From an uncultured Faecalibacterium sp. (GTDB lineage: Bacteria > Bacillota > Clostridia > Oscillospirales > Ruminococcaceae): a DNA stretch of 47,501 nucleotides. The translations under genes and the position numbers were made by a program. Below are positions 33,785 to 42,431 of this stretch, piece after piece; position 1 is the stretch's first letter; every line of letters starts with the position of its first letter. The DNA is taken from contig CALFLK010000019.1 of assembly GCA_937880095.1 (NCBI GenBank), positions 1 through 47,501 of the forward strand, read 5' to 3'. The notes beneath the pieces are model-generated. The model had not been told where the DNA came from and did no database searches. It was given only the letters and a program-made list of their open reading frames with translations.

Positions 33785-34891
33785 ATGAAATCTACCATTA
33801 CTGACGCACTCTTGCAGGAAGTTACCCACGCATTCCAGTTTGCTGCTCCTGTTGTGAACCCCCAGCACTACGGCTCCGGTCACATCAACGATACTTTCCT
33901 GGTCACTACCGAAGATGGTTCCCGCAAGTACATCGTGCAGCGCATTAACACCGAGATTTTTGCAGATCCTACCGGTTTGATGGAAAACATCTGCGGTGTA
34001 ACCGCTTACCTGCGCGAGCACATCACTGCAAACGGCGGTAATCCGGAGCGCGAAACCCTGAATGTTATCCGTACAACGGACGACAAGCCTTTCTATACCG
34101 ACAGCGAGGGCGGCGCATGGCGTGTGTTCACCTTTGTTACCGACACCATCTGCCTGGACAAGGTTGAGAGCGAAAAGGACTTCTACACCGTTGGCGCTAC
34201 CTTCGGCAACTTTATGAACCAGCTGGCTGATTACCCCGCTGCTTCTCTGCACGAGACCATCGCACGCTTCCACGACACCCCCAACCGCTACGAGAACTTC
34301 GAGAAGGCTCTGGCTGCTGACGTTATGGGTCGTGCTAAGGACGTTCAGCCCGAAATCGACTTCATCCACGCACACGAGGCTGACTGCCACCACCTGGTAG
34401 ACCTGCTGGCTGCTGGTAAGCTGCCCCTGCGCGTTACCCACAACGACACCAAGCTGAACAACGTTCTGCTGGACCGCGAGTCCGGCGAGGGCATCTGCGT
34501 CATCGACCTGGACACCATCATGCCCGGTCTGTCTGCTTACGACTTCGGTGACTCCATCCGTTTCGGCGCAAACGACTGCGCTGAGGACGAGCCCGACCAG
34601 AGCAAGGTTCACTTCAGCCTGCACCTGTTTGAAGTATTCACCAAGGGCTATCTGTCCACTGCCGGCAAGGTTATGCCTGAGCTGGAAAAAGAGTGCCTGC
34701 CCTGGGGCGCAAAGCTGATGACCCTGGAGTGCGGTATGCGTTTCCTGACCGACTATCTGGAAGGCGACCACTACTTCCAGACCCATCGTGAGGGCCAGAA
34801 CCTGGATCGTGCACGCACCCAGTTCACCCTGGTGAAGGATATGGAAGCACACTGGGATGAGATGATGGAAGTCATCAAGCGCTACGCTTAA
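33785..34891 (+). CDS. nahK: N-acetylhexosamine 1-kinase
   Basis: The 368-aa kinase of the aminoglycoside-phosphotransferase fold adds phosphate to C1 of GlcNAc or GalNAc. It has the catalytic loop RVTHNDTKLNNVLLD with Asp221 as base, and the metal-binding IDLDTIMPG. NPQHYGSGHINDTF forms the nucleotide-binding region. The length is close to the 359-aa bifidobacterial NahK as I recall it. With GH112 it completes the phosphorolytic route: the HexNAc freed from the disaccharide is re-phosphorylated here. The ATG at 33785 follows AAGGAA. Codon use is strongly biased. Confidence 0.93.
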   Translation: MKSTITDALLQEVTHAFQFAAPVVNPQHYGSGHINDTFLVTTEDGSRKYIVQRINTEIFADPTGLMENICGVTAYLREHITANGGNPERETLNVIRTTDDKPFYTDSEGGAWRVFTFVTDTICLDKVESEKDFYTVGATFGNFMNQLADYPAASLHETIARFHDTPNRYENFEKALAADVMGRAKDVQPEIDFIHAHEADCHHLVDLLAAGKLPLRVTHNDTKLNNVLLDRESGEGICVIDLDTIMPGLSAYDFGDSIRFGANDCAEDEPDQSKVHFSLHLFEVFTKGYLSTAGKVMPELEKECLPWGAKLMTLECGMRFLTDYLEGDHYFQTHREGQNLDRARTQFTLVKDMEAHWDEMMEVIKRYA

Positions 34892-34915
34892 GCTTCTTTG
34901 TTTTGATTTTATAAA

Positions 34916-34955
34916 TAGTGCCTGCACCCCGCCGGGTGCAGGCACTATTTTTTTG
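34916..34955 (+). terminator. Strong terminator after nahK
   Basis: AGTGCCTGCACCC and GGGTGCAGGCACT (13-bp stem, short loop) are followed by ATTTTTTT. Confidence 0.92.
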
Positions 34956-35064
34956 AATTTATGACATGACAATCTAACCAAAAAAAGTTTTTTGATTTTC
35001 CTACACATTCCCGTTTTTATGGCATATCGACTAAACAAGAGCCCCCTTTTTGTTAAGGTTTTCT

Positions 35065-35093
35065 CAAGTTGTATTCCATCTGACTACAACTTG
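35065..35093. promoter_or_regulatory. Inverted repeat upstream of the opp promoter
   Basis: CAAGTTGTA (35065-35073) and TACAACTTG (35085-35093) are perfect 9-bp arms with an 11-bp spacer. A second, smaller repeat TAATGC...GCATTA spans 35120-35150. Both lie upstream of the opp -35 and may bind a regulator. The gap 34956-35169 has no credible gene. Confidence 0.4.
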
Positions 35094-35169
35094 TATTTCC
35101 TACGCGTTCTTCATTGCAGTAATGCACAAATATGCCAATTTAGGGCATTAAATTGTTTTGTACTCTTTG

Positions 35170-35198
35170 TTGACATTTTAGGCGCACTTTAGTAACAT
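35170..35198 (+). promoter_or_regulatory. opp operon promoter
   Basis: TTGACA (35170-35175), a 17-base spacer and TAACAT (35193-35198). Transcription would begin near 35205, leaving a leader of about 175 bases before oppB. Confidence 0.65.
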
Positions 35199-35217
35199 AG
35201 TGCCTAACAAGTTGGCC

Positions 35218-35265
35218 GATGGCAGAGGGAGAAGCCGATTTCGTCTCTGCCGTCTTTCGTTTTTT
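35218..35265 (+). terminator. Terminator-like hairpin in the opp leader
   Basis: GATGGCAGAG (35218-35227) pairs with CTCTGCCGTC (35245-35254), followed by TTTCGTTTTTT. It lies about 13 bases after the predicted start of the opp transcript, so it may be an attenuator. No known riboswitch was recognised, and no alternative antiterminator pairing was clear. Confidence 0.6.
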
Positions 35266-35378
35266 GTGTTCACCATGCAACGACAAGCATAGACTGTGAC
35301 AAAGAGCGAATCCACACAGCGGGCGGTGTCTGTTTGCCATGCAGAACCCGTTTTCGAAAATTAGAGGGAGTGATTTTA

Positions 35379-36293
35379 ATGGGCAAATATGTGGTGAAGC
35401 GTACCCTGCTGGCTATCTTTACGATTTTCGTAATCAGTGGCATCACCTTCTTCACAATGCATTCCATCCCCGGCGACCCGTTCACCTCAGAAAAAGAGGT
35501 CCCCGCAACAGTTCGTGCCGAGATGGAAGAACGCTTTAACTTGGATAAACCGCTGGGTACTCAGTATGTGCTGTACCTGAAGGGCATCCTCACCGAGAAC
35601 GATTGGGGCATCTCCATGAAGGACGGTCGTGATATCTGGACTACCATCACCAGCCGTCTGGCTGTCAGTGCTCGTCTGGGTCTGATGGCTGCCGCTGTTG
35701 CAATCGTCGTCGGACTGGTTCTTGGCTGTGTCGCTGCACTGAATCGAAATAAGCTGCCAGACCGGTTGATCGTGTTCCTTGTTACACTGTTCAACGCACT
35801 GCCCAGCTTCGTGTTCGGTACACTATTGCTTTTGGTGTTCTGTATGTGGCTGAAGTGGATTCCTGTTTGGGACGTAAACAATCCCAACTATCTGCTGCCG
35901 GTTATCGCACTGGCTGCATCCCCCATGGCTCAGATCACACGTCTGACCAAAACCAGTATGCTGGACTCCTTGTCTCAGGATTATATCCGTACCGCACGCG
36001 CAAAGGGTGTTAAGCAGGTTTTCGTGGTGTTCAAACACGCACTGCGCAACGCTTTGATTCCTGTCGTCACCTATATCGGACCTATGATTGCTTACATCCT
36101 GACCGGTTCCATGGTTGTTGAAAGCATCTTCACCATCGGCGGTCTGGGCAGCAAGTTCGTTTCTTCGATCACCGACCGCGACTACACCCTGATCATGGGC
36201 ACGACCATCTTCCTGGCAATTTTGATGGTTGTTGCAAACCTGATCACTGATATTGTTTACACCCTGGTCGATCCTCGGATTCGTCTGGAGTAA
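35379..36293 (+). CDS. oppB: Oligopeptide ABC transporter permease
   Basis: The 304-aa OppB-type permease has six segments: the N-terminal helix (KRTLLAIFTIFVISGITFF) with HSIPGDPF after it, the periplasmic loop (KPLGTQYVLYLKGILTENDWGIS) and the EAA loop YIRTARAKGVKQVFVVFKHALRNALIP that meets the ATPases. The start has GAGGGAG 8 bases upstream; the earlier ATG at 35334 has none. It is the first gene of oppBCDF-A-A, 17 bases before oppC. Confidence 0.95.
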   Translation: MGKYVVKRTLLAIFTIFVISGITFFTMHSIPGDPFTSEKEVPATVRAEMEERFNLDKPLGTQYVLYLKGILTENDWGISMKDGRDIWTTITSRLAVSARLGLMAAAVAIVVGLVLGCVAALNRNKLPDRLIVFLVTLFNALPSFVFGTLLLLVFCMWLKWIPVWDVNNPNYLLPVIALAASPMAQITRLTKTSMLDSLSQDYIRTARAKGVKQVFVVFKHALRNALIPVVTYIGPMIAYILTGSMVVESIFTIGGLGSKFVSSITDRDYTLIMGTTIFLAILMVVANLITDIVYTLVDPRIRLE

Positions 36294-36310
36294 GAAAGGA
36301 GGCAGGAAAA

Positions 36311-37399
36311 ATGGAACATGATGAAAAAGGCTTGCCCAAAAAGGCAATGCTTTCCGCACAGGTAGATCTTTCTAAATTCTCTTTTGAAGACTTTGCCCCT
36401 GCCACCGATGCAGAAAAGGCACAGCAGGAGGTTATGGGCGAAAGTTCCACCTTCCTGAAAGACGGTTTGCGCCGTTTGATGAAAAACCCGCTGGCAGTGG
36501 CTTCTCTGGTCACTTTGATTCTGATTTTCGCAATCATTATTTTCGCCCCCTTGTTTATCCCGTACAGCTACGACGGCATTATCAAGGTCGGCGGCAAACG
36601 TGATAAGGGAATGTCCAATCTGGCACCCTTTACCTATTCCGAAGCAGAACAGGCTTACATGGAAAAGACCGGTGAGAAGCTGTTCCCCCACGTTATGGGT
36701 ACCGATAAGCTGGGCCGTGACTACTTCGTGCGTGTGCTGTACGGCACCCGCGTTTCTCTGAGCGTTGGCTGTGTTGCAGCTATCATGGTTTTGGTGATCG
36801 GCTGTATTTATGGTTCCGTATCCGGTTATTTCGGCGGCATGGTAGATATGGTTATGATGCGTATCGTCGATATCATTTACTCGCTGCCGGATATGCTGAT
36901 CATCATTTTGCTCAGCGTCGTGCTGAAAGAAAGTTTGAAACTGGACGGCACCTTCCTTGCAGCGCTTGGACCTAACATGATTTCCATGTTTATCGTGTTC
37001 GGTCTGCTGTACTGGGTCAGCATGGCTCGTCTGGTGCGTGGTCAGATTTTGACCGTCAAGCAGAACGAGTACGTTCTGGCTGCACAGTGCATCGGCACTA
37101 AGCCCGGACGCATCCTGCGCAAGCACATCCTGCCCAACTGCTTGTCCGTCATCATTATTTCTACGGCTTTGCAGGTTCCTTCCGCAATCTTTACCGAAAG
37201 CTACCTGAGTTTCCTGGGCATGGGCGTTTCCGCTCCGATGCCTTCTCTGGGCAGTCTGGCCAACGCAGCACGCGAGGGCCTGTCCAGCTATCCGCATTTG
37301 TTCATTTTCCCGGCTGTGGTCATCTGCCTGATCGTGCTGGCGTTCAACCTGTTGGGCGACGGTCTGCGTGACGCATTCGACCCCAAGCTGCAGCGTTAA
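36311..37399 (+). CDS. oppC: Oligopeptide ABC transporter permease
   Basis: The 362-aa OppC-type permease has a cytosolic N-terminus of about 65 residues (charged, Ala/Glu-rich), the first helix VTLILIFAIIIFAPLFI, a large extracellular segment ending in HVMGTDKLGRDYFVRVLYGTRVSLSVG, which is typical of OppC/DppC, and the EAA loop YVLAAQCIGTKPGRILRKHILP. It pairs with OppB. AAAGGAGG precedes the start. Confidence 0.95.
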   Translation: MEHDEKGLPKKAMLSAQVDLSKFSFEDFAPATDAEKAQQEVMGESSTFLKDGLRRLMKNPLAVASLVTLILIFAIIIFAPLFIPYSYDGIIKVGGKRDKGMSNLAPFTYSEAEQAYMEKTGEKLFPHVMGTDKLGRDYFVRVLYGTRVSLSVGCVAAIMVLVIGCIYGSVSGYFGGMVDMVMMRIVDIIYSLPDMLIIILLSVVLKESLKLDGTFLAALGPNMISMFIVFGLLYWVSMARLVRGQILTVKQNEYVLAAQCIGTKPGRILRKHILPNCLSVIIISTALQVPSAIFTESYLSFLGMGVSAPMPSLGSLANAAREGLSSYPHLFIFPAVVICLIVLAFNLLGDGLRDAFDPKLQR

Positions 37400-37421
37400 A
37401 TTTTAGGAGGAGGGAAGCATT

Positions 37422-38432
37422 ATGAGTGAAGCACAGCATTTATTGAGTGTGCAGGACCTGCACACCACCTTCTCCACCGACAAGGGCGGCGAAGTCCATG
37501 CCGTAAACGGCGTTTCTTTTAATCTGGACGAAGGCAAAATCCTTGGCATTGTTGGTGAATCCGGCTCCGGCAAATCCGTTACCGCTTACTCCATCATGCA
37601 GATTCTGGCAGATAACGGCAACATTTCCAGCGGCAAGATTTTGTACCGCGGCGAAGACATTACCAAATGGAATGAAAAGCAGCTGGCAAACTTCCGCGGC
37701 AAGAAATGTTCTATCATCTTCCAGGACCCTATGACCAGCCTGAACCCGGTATTTACCGTTGGCAACCAGCTGATGGAAGGCATCATGCTCCATACCGGAC
37801 GCAATCGCAAAGAGGCACGCGAGCGTGCCATTGAGATGCTTTCTCTGGTTGGTATCCCGGAGCCTACCAAGCGTATCGACCAGTATCCTTTCGAGCTGAG
37901 CGGCGGTATGCGCCAGCGTGTTATGATCGCTATGGCTCTGGCTTGTGAGCCCGACATTCTGATTGCTGACGAGCCCACTACCGCACTGGATGTAACGATT
38001 CAGGCACAGATTCTGGAGCTGATGCAGGATCTGCAGAAGAAGCTGGGCATGGCAATCATCATTGTTACCCATGACCTGGGCGTTATCGCAAGTATGTGCG
38101 ATGAAATCATTGTTATGTATGGCGGCCGCATCTGTGAGCGCGGCACTGCCGATGCACTGTTCTATCATCCGGCACACGAATACACCAAGGGTTTGCTGCG
38201 CAGCATTCCCACCACGGAAAAGATGAACGAGCGTCTGATTCCCATTGGTGGTACCCCCATCAATATGCTGAACCTGCCGCAGGGCTGTGCATTCTGCCCC
38301 CGCTGCGATAAGGCTATGAAGATTTGCCTGACTCAGCAGCCCGATGAAATTTGGGTTGGCGAAGATCATCTGGCATCCTGCTGGATGAACATCGCTAAAA
38401 TGAAGCAAGAGGAGGAGCAGAACAATGGCTGA
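37422..38432 (+). CDS. oppD: Oligopeptide ABC transporter ATP-binding protein
   Basis: The 336-aa ATPase has Walker A GESGSGKS (residues 45-52), the Q-loop in IIFQDPMTSLNPV, signature LSGGMRQRV, and Walker B LIADEPTTALDVT. The C-terminal domain has the OppD-type Cys cluster (GCAFCPRCDKAMKIC, then a final ASC), which binds an iron-sulfur cluster in some relatives. Its end overlaps oppF by eight bases, indicating coupled translation. AGGAGG precedes the start. Confidence 0.96.
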   Translation: MSEAQHLLSVQDLHTTFSTDKGGEVHAVNGVSFNLDEGKILGIVGESGSGKSVTAYSIMQILADNGNISSGKILYRGEDITKWNEKQLANFRGKKCSIIFQDPMTSLNPVFTVGNQLMEGIMLHTGRNRKEARERAIEMLSLVGIPEPTKRIDQYPFELSGGMRQRVMIAMALACEPDILIADEPTTALDVTIQAQILELMQDLQKKLGMAIIIVTHDLGVIASMCDEIIVMYGGRICERGTADALFYHPAHEYTKGLLRSIPTTEKMNERLIPIGGTPINMLNLPQGCAFCPRCDKAMKICLTQQPDEIWVGEDHLASCWMNIAKMKQEEEQNNG

Positions 38433-39477
38433 CAATGAAAAGAATCTGCTTGAGGTCTCCCACCTGAAACAGTATTTCCCGATCCACACCGGTTTTGGCA
38501 AAACTACCCCGCTGAAGGCTGTGGACGACATTTCCTTTACCATCAAGCCCGGTGAAACGCTGGGTCTGGTTGGTGAATCCGGCTGCGGCAAGACCACTGT
38601 CGGCCGTACCATTTTGCAGCTGTATAAGCCCACGGCAGGTCGTATCGTATTCGACGGCAACGTACTGTACGATTCCGGCGAAGTATACGACGAAAACGAC
38701 CAGCCTGTGCTGGACGCCAACGGCAAGCCCGTCATTGATCATAAACGCGTCAAGCACGCGGATATGATGCCGTACCGTCAGCAGATGCAGATGGTCTTTC
38801 AGGACCCGTATTCCAGCCTGAACCCCCGCATGACCGTTGAGGAAATCATTGCGGAGCCCTTGGATGTGCACAAGCTGTGCAGCAATGCCAAGGAGCGCCA
38901 CGAAAAGGTAATGGAACTGATGGAACTGGTTGGCATGAACGCAGAACACGCCAGCCGTTACCCGCACGAGTTCTCTGGCGGTCAGCGCCAGCGCATTGGT
39001 ATTGCCCGTGCTTTGGCTGTGAACCCCAAGTTTATCGTTTGTGACGAACCTGTTTCTGCACTGGACGTTTCCATTCAGGCACAGGTCATCAATATGTTCG
39101 AGGACCTGCAGGAAAAGCTGGGTGTTGCTTATCTGTTCATCGCCCACGACCTGCTGGTTGTGCATCACATTTCTGACCGTATCGGTGTTATGTATCTGGG
39201 ACACATGATGGAGCTGGCAGATGCCGACGAGCTGAATGCAAATCCCATCCATCCTTACACCGAAAGCCTGCTCAGTGCTGTGCCGATTCCCGACCCGGAA
39301 ACTGCACGACACTCCAAGCGTATCGTGCTGGAAGGTGACGTACCCAGCCCCATGCACATTCCCAGCGGCTGCCCGTTCCGTACGCGCTGCCGTTATGCTA
39401 CTGAGCGTTGCTCTATCGCTTGCCCGCAGTTGACCGATCGCGGCAATGGGCATTATGTCGCTTGCTGGAATAAATAA
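38425..39477 (+). CDS. oppF: Oligopeptide ABC transporter ATP-binding protein
   Basis: The 350-aa partner ATPase of OppD has Walker A GESGCGKTT, the Q-loop MVFQDPYSSLNPR, signature FSGGQRQRIG and Walker B FIVCDEPVSALDVS, with an insertion of about 25 residues (YDENDQPVLDANGKP) before the Q-loop. The C-terminus has the same Cys pattern (GCPFRTRCRYATERC...CPQ, VACW). It starts inside the end of oppD. A probable terminator at 39511 separates it from oppA1. Confidence 0.96.
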   Translation: MADNEKNLLEVSHLKQYFPIHTGFGKTTPLKAVDDISFTIKPGETLGLVGESGCGKTTVGRTILQLYKPTAGRIVFDGNVLYDSGEVYDENDQPVLDANGKPVIDHKRVKHADMMPYRQQMQMVFQDPYSSLNPRMTVEEIIAEPLDVHKLCSNAKERHEKVMELMELVGMNAEHASRYPHEFSGGQRQRIGIARALAVNPKFIVCDEPVSALDVSIQAQVINMFEDLQEKLGVAYLFIAHDLLVVHHISDRIGVMYLGHMMELADADELNANPIHPYTESLLSAVPIPDPETARHSKRIVLEGDVPSPMHIPSGCPFRTRCRYATERCSIACPQLTDRGNGHYVACWNK

Positions 39478-39510
39478 ACTGGCACAAGTTTATTCCACTG
39501 GTTCGCAATC

Positions 39511-39572
39511 GCATCTATATGGGGTACACCTGTTGGAGTATTCTGTGTAGATGCTCTTTTTGCGCTTTTTTC
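39511..39572 (+). terminator. Probable terminator after oppF
   Basis: GCATCTATA (39511-39519) pairs with TGTAGATGC (39546-39554, one G-T) and is followed by TCTTTTTGCGCTTTTTT. The long loop makes it weaker than others here. Confidence 0.5.
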
Positions 39573-39669
39573 TTGTTTTGCGGCGCTGTTTTTCGCAGCC
39601 GCTGCCGAAACATCCATATTTATATATATTTGTATGACACGATTTGCGTGTTTTTTGGGAAGAGGTTTG

Positions 39670-39737
39670 TATTATTTTGTTTCCGATGCTCACCATAGAT
39701 GAGCATTTGAGGGGAATTGCCGGTTATCAATCGGCAA
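39670..39737 (+). promoter_or_regulatory. oppA1 leader: -10 and two stem-loops
   Basis: TATTAT (39670-39675) is the likely -10, with no clear -35. Stem-loop 1 is ATGCTCA/TGAGCAT (39686-39706). Stem-loop 2 is TTGCCG/CGGCAA (39717-39737), ending 25 bases before the ATG. The oppA2 leader has the equivalents with different bases. Confidence 0.55.
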
Positions 39738-39762
39738 GTATATTGAAGAGGGGAAATATATC

Positions 39763-41559
39763 ATGAAAAAACTTATCTCGCGTCGTTCCTTTTTGCAGGG
39801 CACCGGCATCGTTGCCGCTGCTGCTGCACTGACCGCTTGTGGTGGCAGCAAGGATAATGCTTCTTCTGCTGCCGGTGCTGGTACTGGTACTGGTGATACC
39901 GGTTCTGTCGATTACAGCACCATTCTGGCTGAGTTCGACAAGCCCGCTGCTGCTCTGCAGGATTGGGGCAACCAGTTTGACACCATGATCGATCAGATTC
40001 GCACCGAGACCGATCTGGTCAAGCGTGAAGCTGTGATGCATGAGGCAGAAGATCTGCTGATGGGCACTTGGTGCCTGATGCCGGTTTACTTCAACACTGA
40101 CGTATACCTGCAGAAGGACTACATCACGAACGTTTACAACAACGTCTTTGGTCTGAAGCGTTTCTACTACGCAAAGAACGCAAACAACAACAATGCCTCC
40201 ATTAACATGACTATGGGCTCTGAGCCGGATCTGCTGGACCCGTCCCGCAACACTGCAATCGACGGCGGCTGCCTGGATTGCAACATGTTCCTGGGCCTGA
40301 TGAACAACGACGCTGCTGGCAAGATCATCCCCGGCTGTGCTGCTGAGCAGCCCCAGATTTCCGAGGATGGCACGGTTTATACCTTTACCCTGCGCGAGGG
40401 TCTGAAGTGGTCTGACGGCGAAAAGCTGGACGCAAACGATTTCGTTTACTCTTGGAACCGTGCTGCTGCTCCGGAAACCCAGTCTGACTACCTGTATCTG
40501 TACGATATCGTGGCAAAGAATGACGATGGCAGCCTGAAGGTTGAGGCTTCTGCAGACGGTCTGACCCTGACGGTCACCCTGATTGCTCCCTGCCCCTACT
40601 TCCTGGATCTGTGCGCATTCCCCACGTTCTTCCCTGTTCCGCAGAAGTACATCGAAGCACACAGCAACGGCTCTGACCCCAGTGAATGGACACAGGAAGC
40701 CGGCTTCGTTACCAACGGTGCTTACACCTGCTCCGCATGGTCTCACGGCGAAAGCATCACCCTTACTGCAAACCCCAACTTCGTTTTCGCAAGCGATGTT
40801 ACCATTCCTGAGCTGAACTTCATGCTGAGCTCTGATAACTCTGCTATCTACGCTGCATACTCCAGCGGTGACCTGGACTTTACCACCATGGTTCCCACCG
40901 ATGAAATGGCAACCCTGAAGCAGGGTACTGAGCTGCACATCGATCCGTACCTGGGCACTTACTATGTGTGCTGCAACGTAAACAGCGAAGTCTTCAACGC
41001 TGGTCGCACCATGCAGCAGGCTTGCGCACTGCGTAAGGCACTGTGCCTGGCAATCGACCGTGATTACATCGTCAGTGCAGTTACGCAGGGCGGTGAGGTT
41101 CCTGCAAACTGCTTCGTTTCTGACGGCGTAGCAGACGGTCACGGCGGTCTGTTCCGTGAAAACGATGATGCTTACACCTACCCTGTCGCAGAAGAAAACG
41201 GCTACTTCAGCCTGGATGTTGCTGCAAATGCCGACGAGGTCGTTTCTCTGCTGGGTGCAGCTGGTCTGGCTCTGGATGACGCAGGCATGGTCAGCTCTGA
41301 AACTCCGTTCTCCTTCGAGTACCTGGTTGACCCCGGCACGCATGTTTCCATTGCAGAAGCTCTGCAGCAGGACTTTGCCTCACTGGGCATCGATATGACC
41401 CTGAACACGCAGGAATTCAAGGTCTTCCTGAACACCCGTAAGGTAGGCAACTACGACATCGCTCGTAACGGCTGGGTCATGGACTACAACGACCCCATCA
41501 ACGAGCTGGAGATGTGGACCACCAAGTCCGGCAACAACGAAGCTCAGTTCGGCAAATAA
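39763..41559 (+). CDS. Peptide-binding lipoprotein (family 5), circularly permuted, copy 1
   Basis: The 598-aa receptor of the opp transporter has a Tat-like lipoprotein leader (LISRRSFLQ, lipobox LTAC, Cys26) and a Gly/Thr-rich linker. Residues about 66-138 (NQFDTMIDQIRTETD, HEAEDLLM, CLMPVYFNTDVYL, FGLKRFYYAKN) match what is normally the C-terminal end of OppA-type proteins. After the spacer ANNNN the usual N-terminus begins (NMTMGSEPDLLDPSRN, LREGLKWSDGEKLDANDFVYSW). The protein ends at DYNDPINELEMWTTKSGNN and QFGK, where the missing C-terminal segment would normally follow. GAGGGG precedes the ATG. Confidence 0.92.
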   Translation: MKKLISRRSFLQGTGIVAAAAALTACGGSKDNASSAAGAGTGTGDTGSVDYSTILAEFDKPAAALQDWGNQFDTMIDQIRTETDLVKREAVMHEAEDLLMGTWCLMPVYFNTDVYLQKDYITNVYNNVFGLKRFYYAKNANNNNASINMTMGSEPDLLDPSRNTAIDGGCLDCNMFLGLMNNDAAGKIIPGCAAEQPQISEDGTVYTFTLREGLKWSDGEKLDANDFVYSWNRAAAPETQSDYLYLYDIVAKNDDGSLKVEASADGLTLTVTLIAPCPYFLDLCAFPTFFPVPQKYIEAHSNGSDPSEWTQEAGFVTNGAYTCSAWSHGESITLTANPNFVFASDVTIPELNFMLSSDNSAIYAAYSSGDLDFTTMVPTDEMATLKQGTELHIDPYLGTYYVCCNVNSEVFNAGRTMQQACALRKALCLAIDRDYIVSAVTQGGEVPANCFVSDGVADGHGGLFRENDDAYTYPVAEENGYFSLDVAANADEVVSLLGAAGLALDDAGMVSSETPFSFEYLVDPGTHVSIAEALQQDFASLGIDMTLNTQEFKVFLNTRKVGNYDIARNGWVMDYNDPINELEMWTTKSGNNEAQFGK

Positions 41560-41617
41560 TCTGAGCGCATTTCCGCAGAATCCTTCTTATTTCTAGCTAA
41601 CACATTTCTCTCCAAAA

Positions 41618-41660
41618 ACAAAATCCCGGATGTTGTCTTGTACAGCATCCGGGATTTTTA
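41618..41660 (+). terminator. Terminator after oppA1
   Basis: AAATCCCGGATG and CATCCGGGATTT form a 12-bp stem followed by TTTAT. Confidence 0.88.
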
Positions 41661-42307
41661 TTTCGCTGCATCGTTTTTGCATTGCAATACACAGCATCAA
41701 AAGACGTGTGCGCCGCATACAGCGCTTTTTACGGGCGTTTTCGCCGACTCGCCTGCAACACAAACGCTCCTGTAGCGCCCTATTTGCCGCGGATATGGCT
41801 TATGCATCCTCTCATAGCATCGTTAAATGTATTTTTCAATGGCTTCGGCTCTCCTTGGATCCTTACCGCAATCTCCCTTGGGCTGTTGATTCTGTCACAT
41901 ATTGCAGCGCATTTCCGCATAGTATATCTGGACTTTAGAATCGGTTCAACCCCACTGAAATCACCTGTGCGCTTTCTTGATACGCTTTAATACGAGCGTA
42001 CTGCATGGGACGGATTTTCTTTCACCAATCGCTTCCGCATTCATTTTTTGCGGCAAAAAAACATTCTTAAATTACTCTTTTGCCCTCGTAAATTGCAGAA
42101 CGATCATTACTGTTCTGTCCAGAAAAACATTTCGCTTTTTCTCACAGCTTTCTTTTCCTCGCATTTACTGTATCTCGCACAAATACACTTTCTAAATTGC
42201 TTTGGCTTTTCCTGTAGAATCTATTTGCAATATTACCTATATATTGGTACAATTTTTGTGACATCATTATAAAAATTCCGTATTTTCGCATATATTTCAA
42301 TTTATAC
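41661..42307. other. Intergenic region without a credible gene
   Basis: The 640 bases between the oppA1 terminator and the oppA2 promoter hold only short open frames with no ribosome site. One plus-strand frame (41682-41990) has a stretch resembling a membrane helix (ISLGLLILSHIAAHF) and could be the remnant of a lost gene, but nothing supports it. The left third is richer in GC than the right. Confidence 0.5.
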
Positions 42308-42336
42308 TTGTAAAGTGTAATGGAATGAAGTATAAT
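42308..42336 (+). promoter_or_regulatory. oppA2 promoter
   Basis: TTGTAA (42308-42313), a 17-base spacer and TATAAT (42331-42336). The predicted start near 42343 leaves a leader of about 90 bases. Confidence 0.75.
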
Positions 42337-42353
42337 GATTTCAATCTTTTATG

Positions 42354-42405
42354 GTCCACCGTATACGGACACATTTTTGAGGGAAATACCGGACATGAAC
42401 CGGTA
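42354..42405 (+). promoter_or_regulatory. oppA2 leader: two stem-loops
   Basis: Stem-loop 1 is GTCC/GGAC (42354-42370), containing the palindrome CCGTATACGG. Stem-loop 2 is TACCGG/CCGGTA (42387-42405), ending 26 bases before the ATG. Position and pairing match oppA1, but the bases differ. Confidence 0.55.
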
Positions 42406-42431
42406 ACTACATTGAGAGGGGAAAACACATT

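Noticed and set aside
39727..41343. Long antisense open frames under both oppA genes (also 42723-44213)
   Set aside because: Both appear because the two paralogues share codon bias, so their conservation follows the sense genes. No ribosome sites or domains.
41682..41990. A possible 102-aa membrane protein between the oppA genes
   Set aside because: No ribosome site, no promoter and no recognised family; overlapping frames are equally open. At most a gene remnant.
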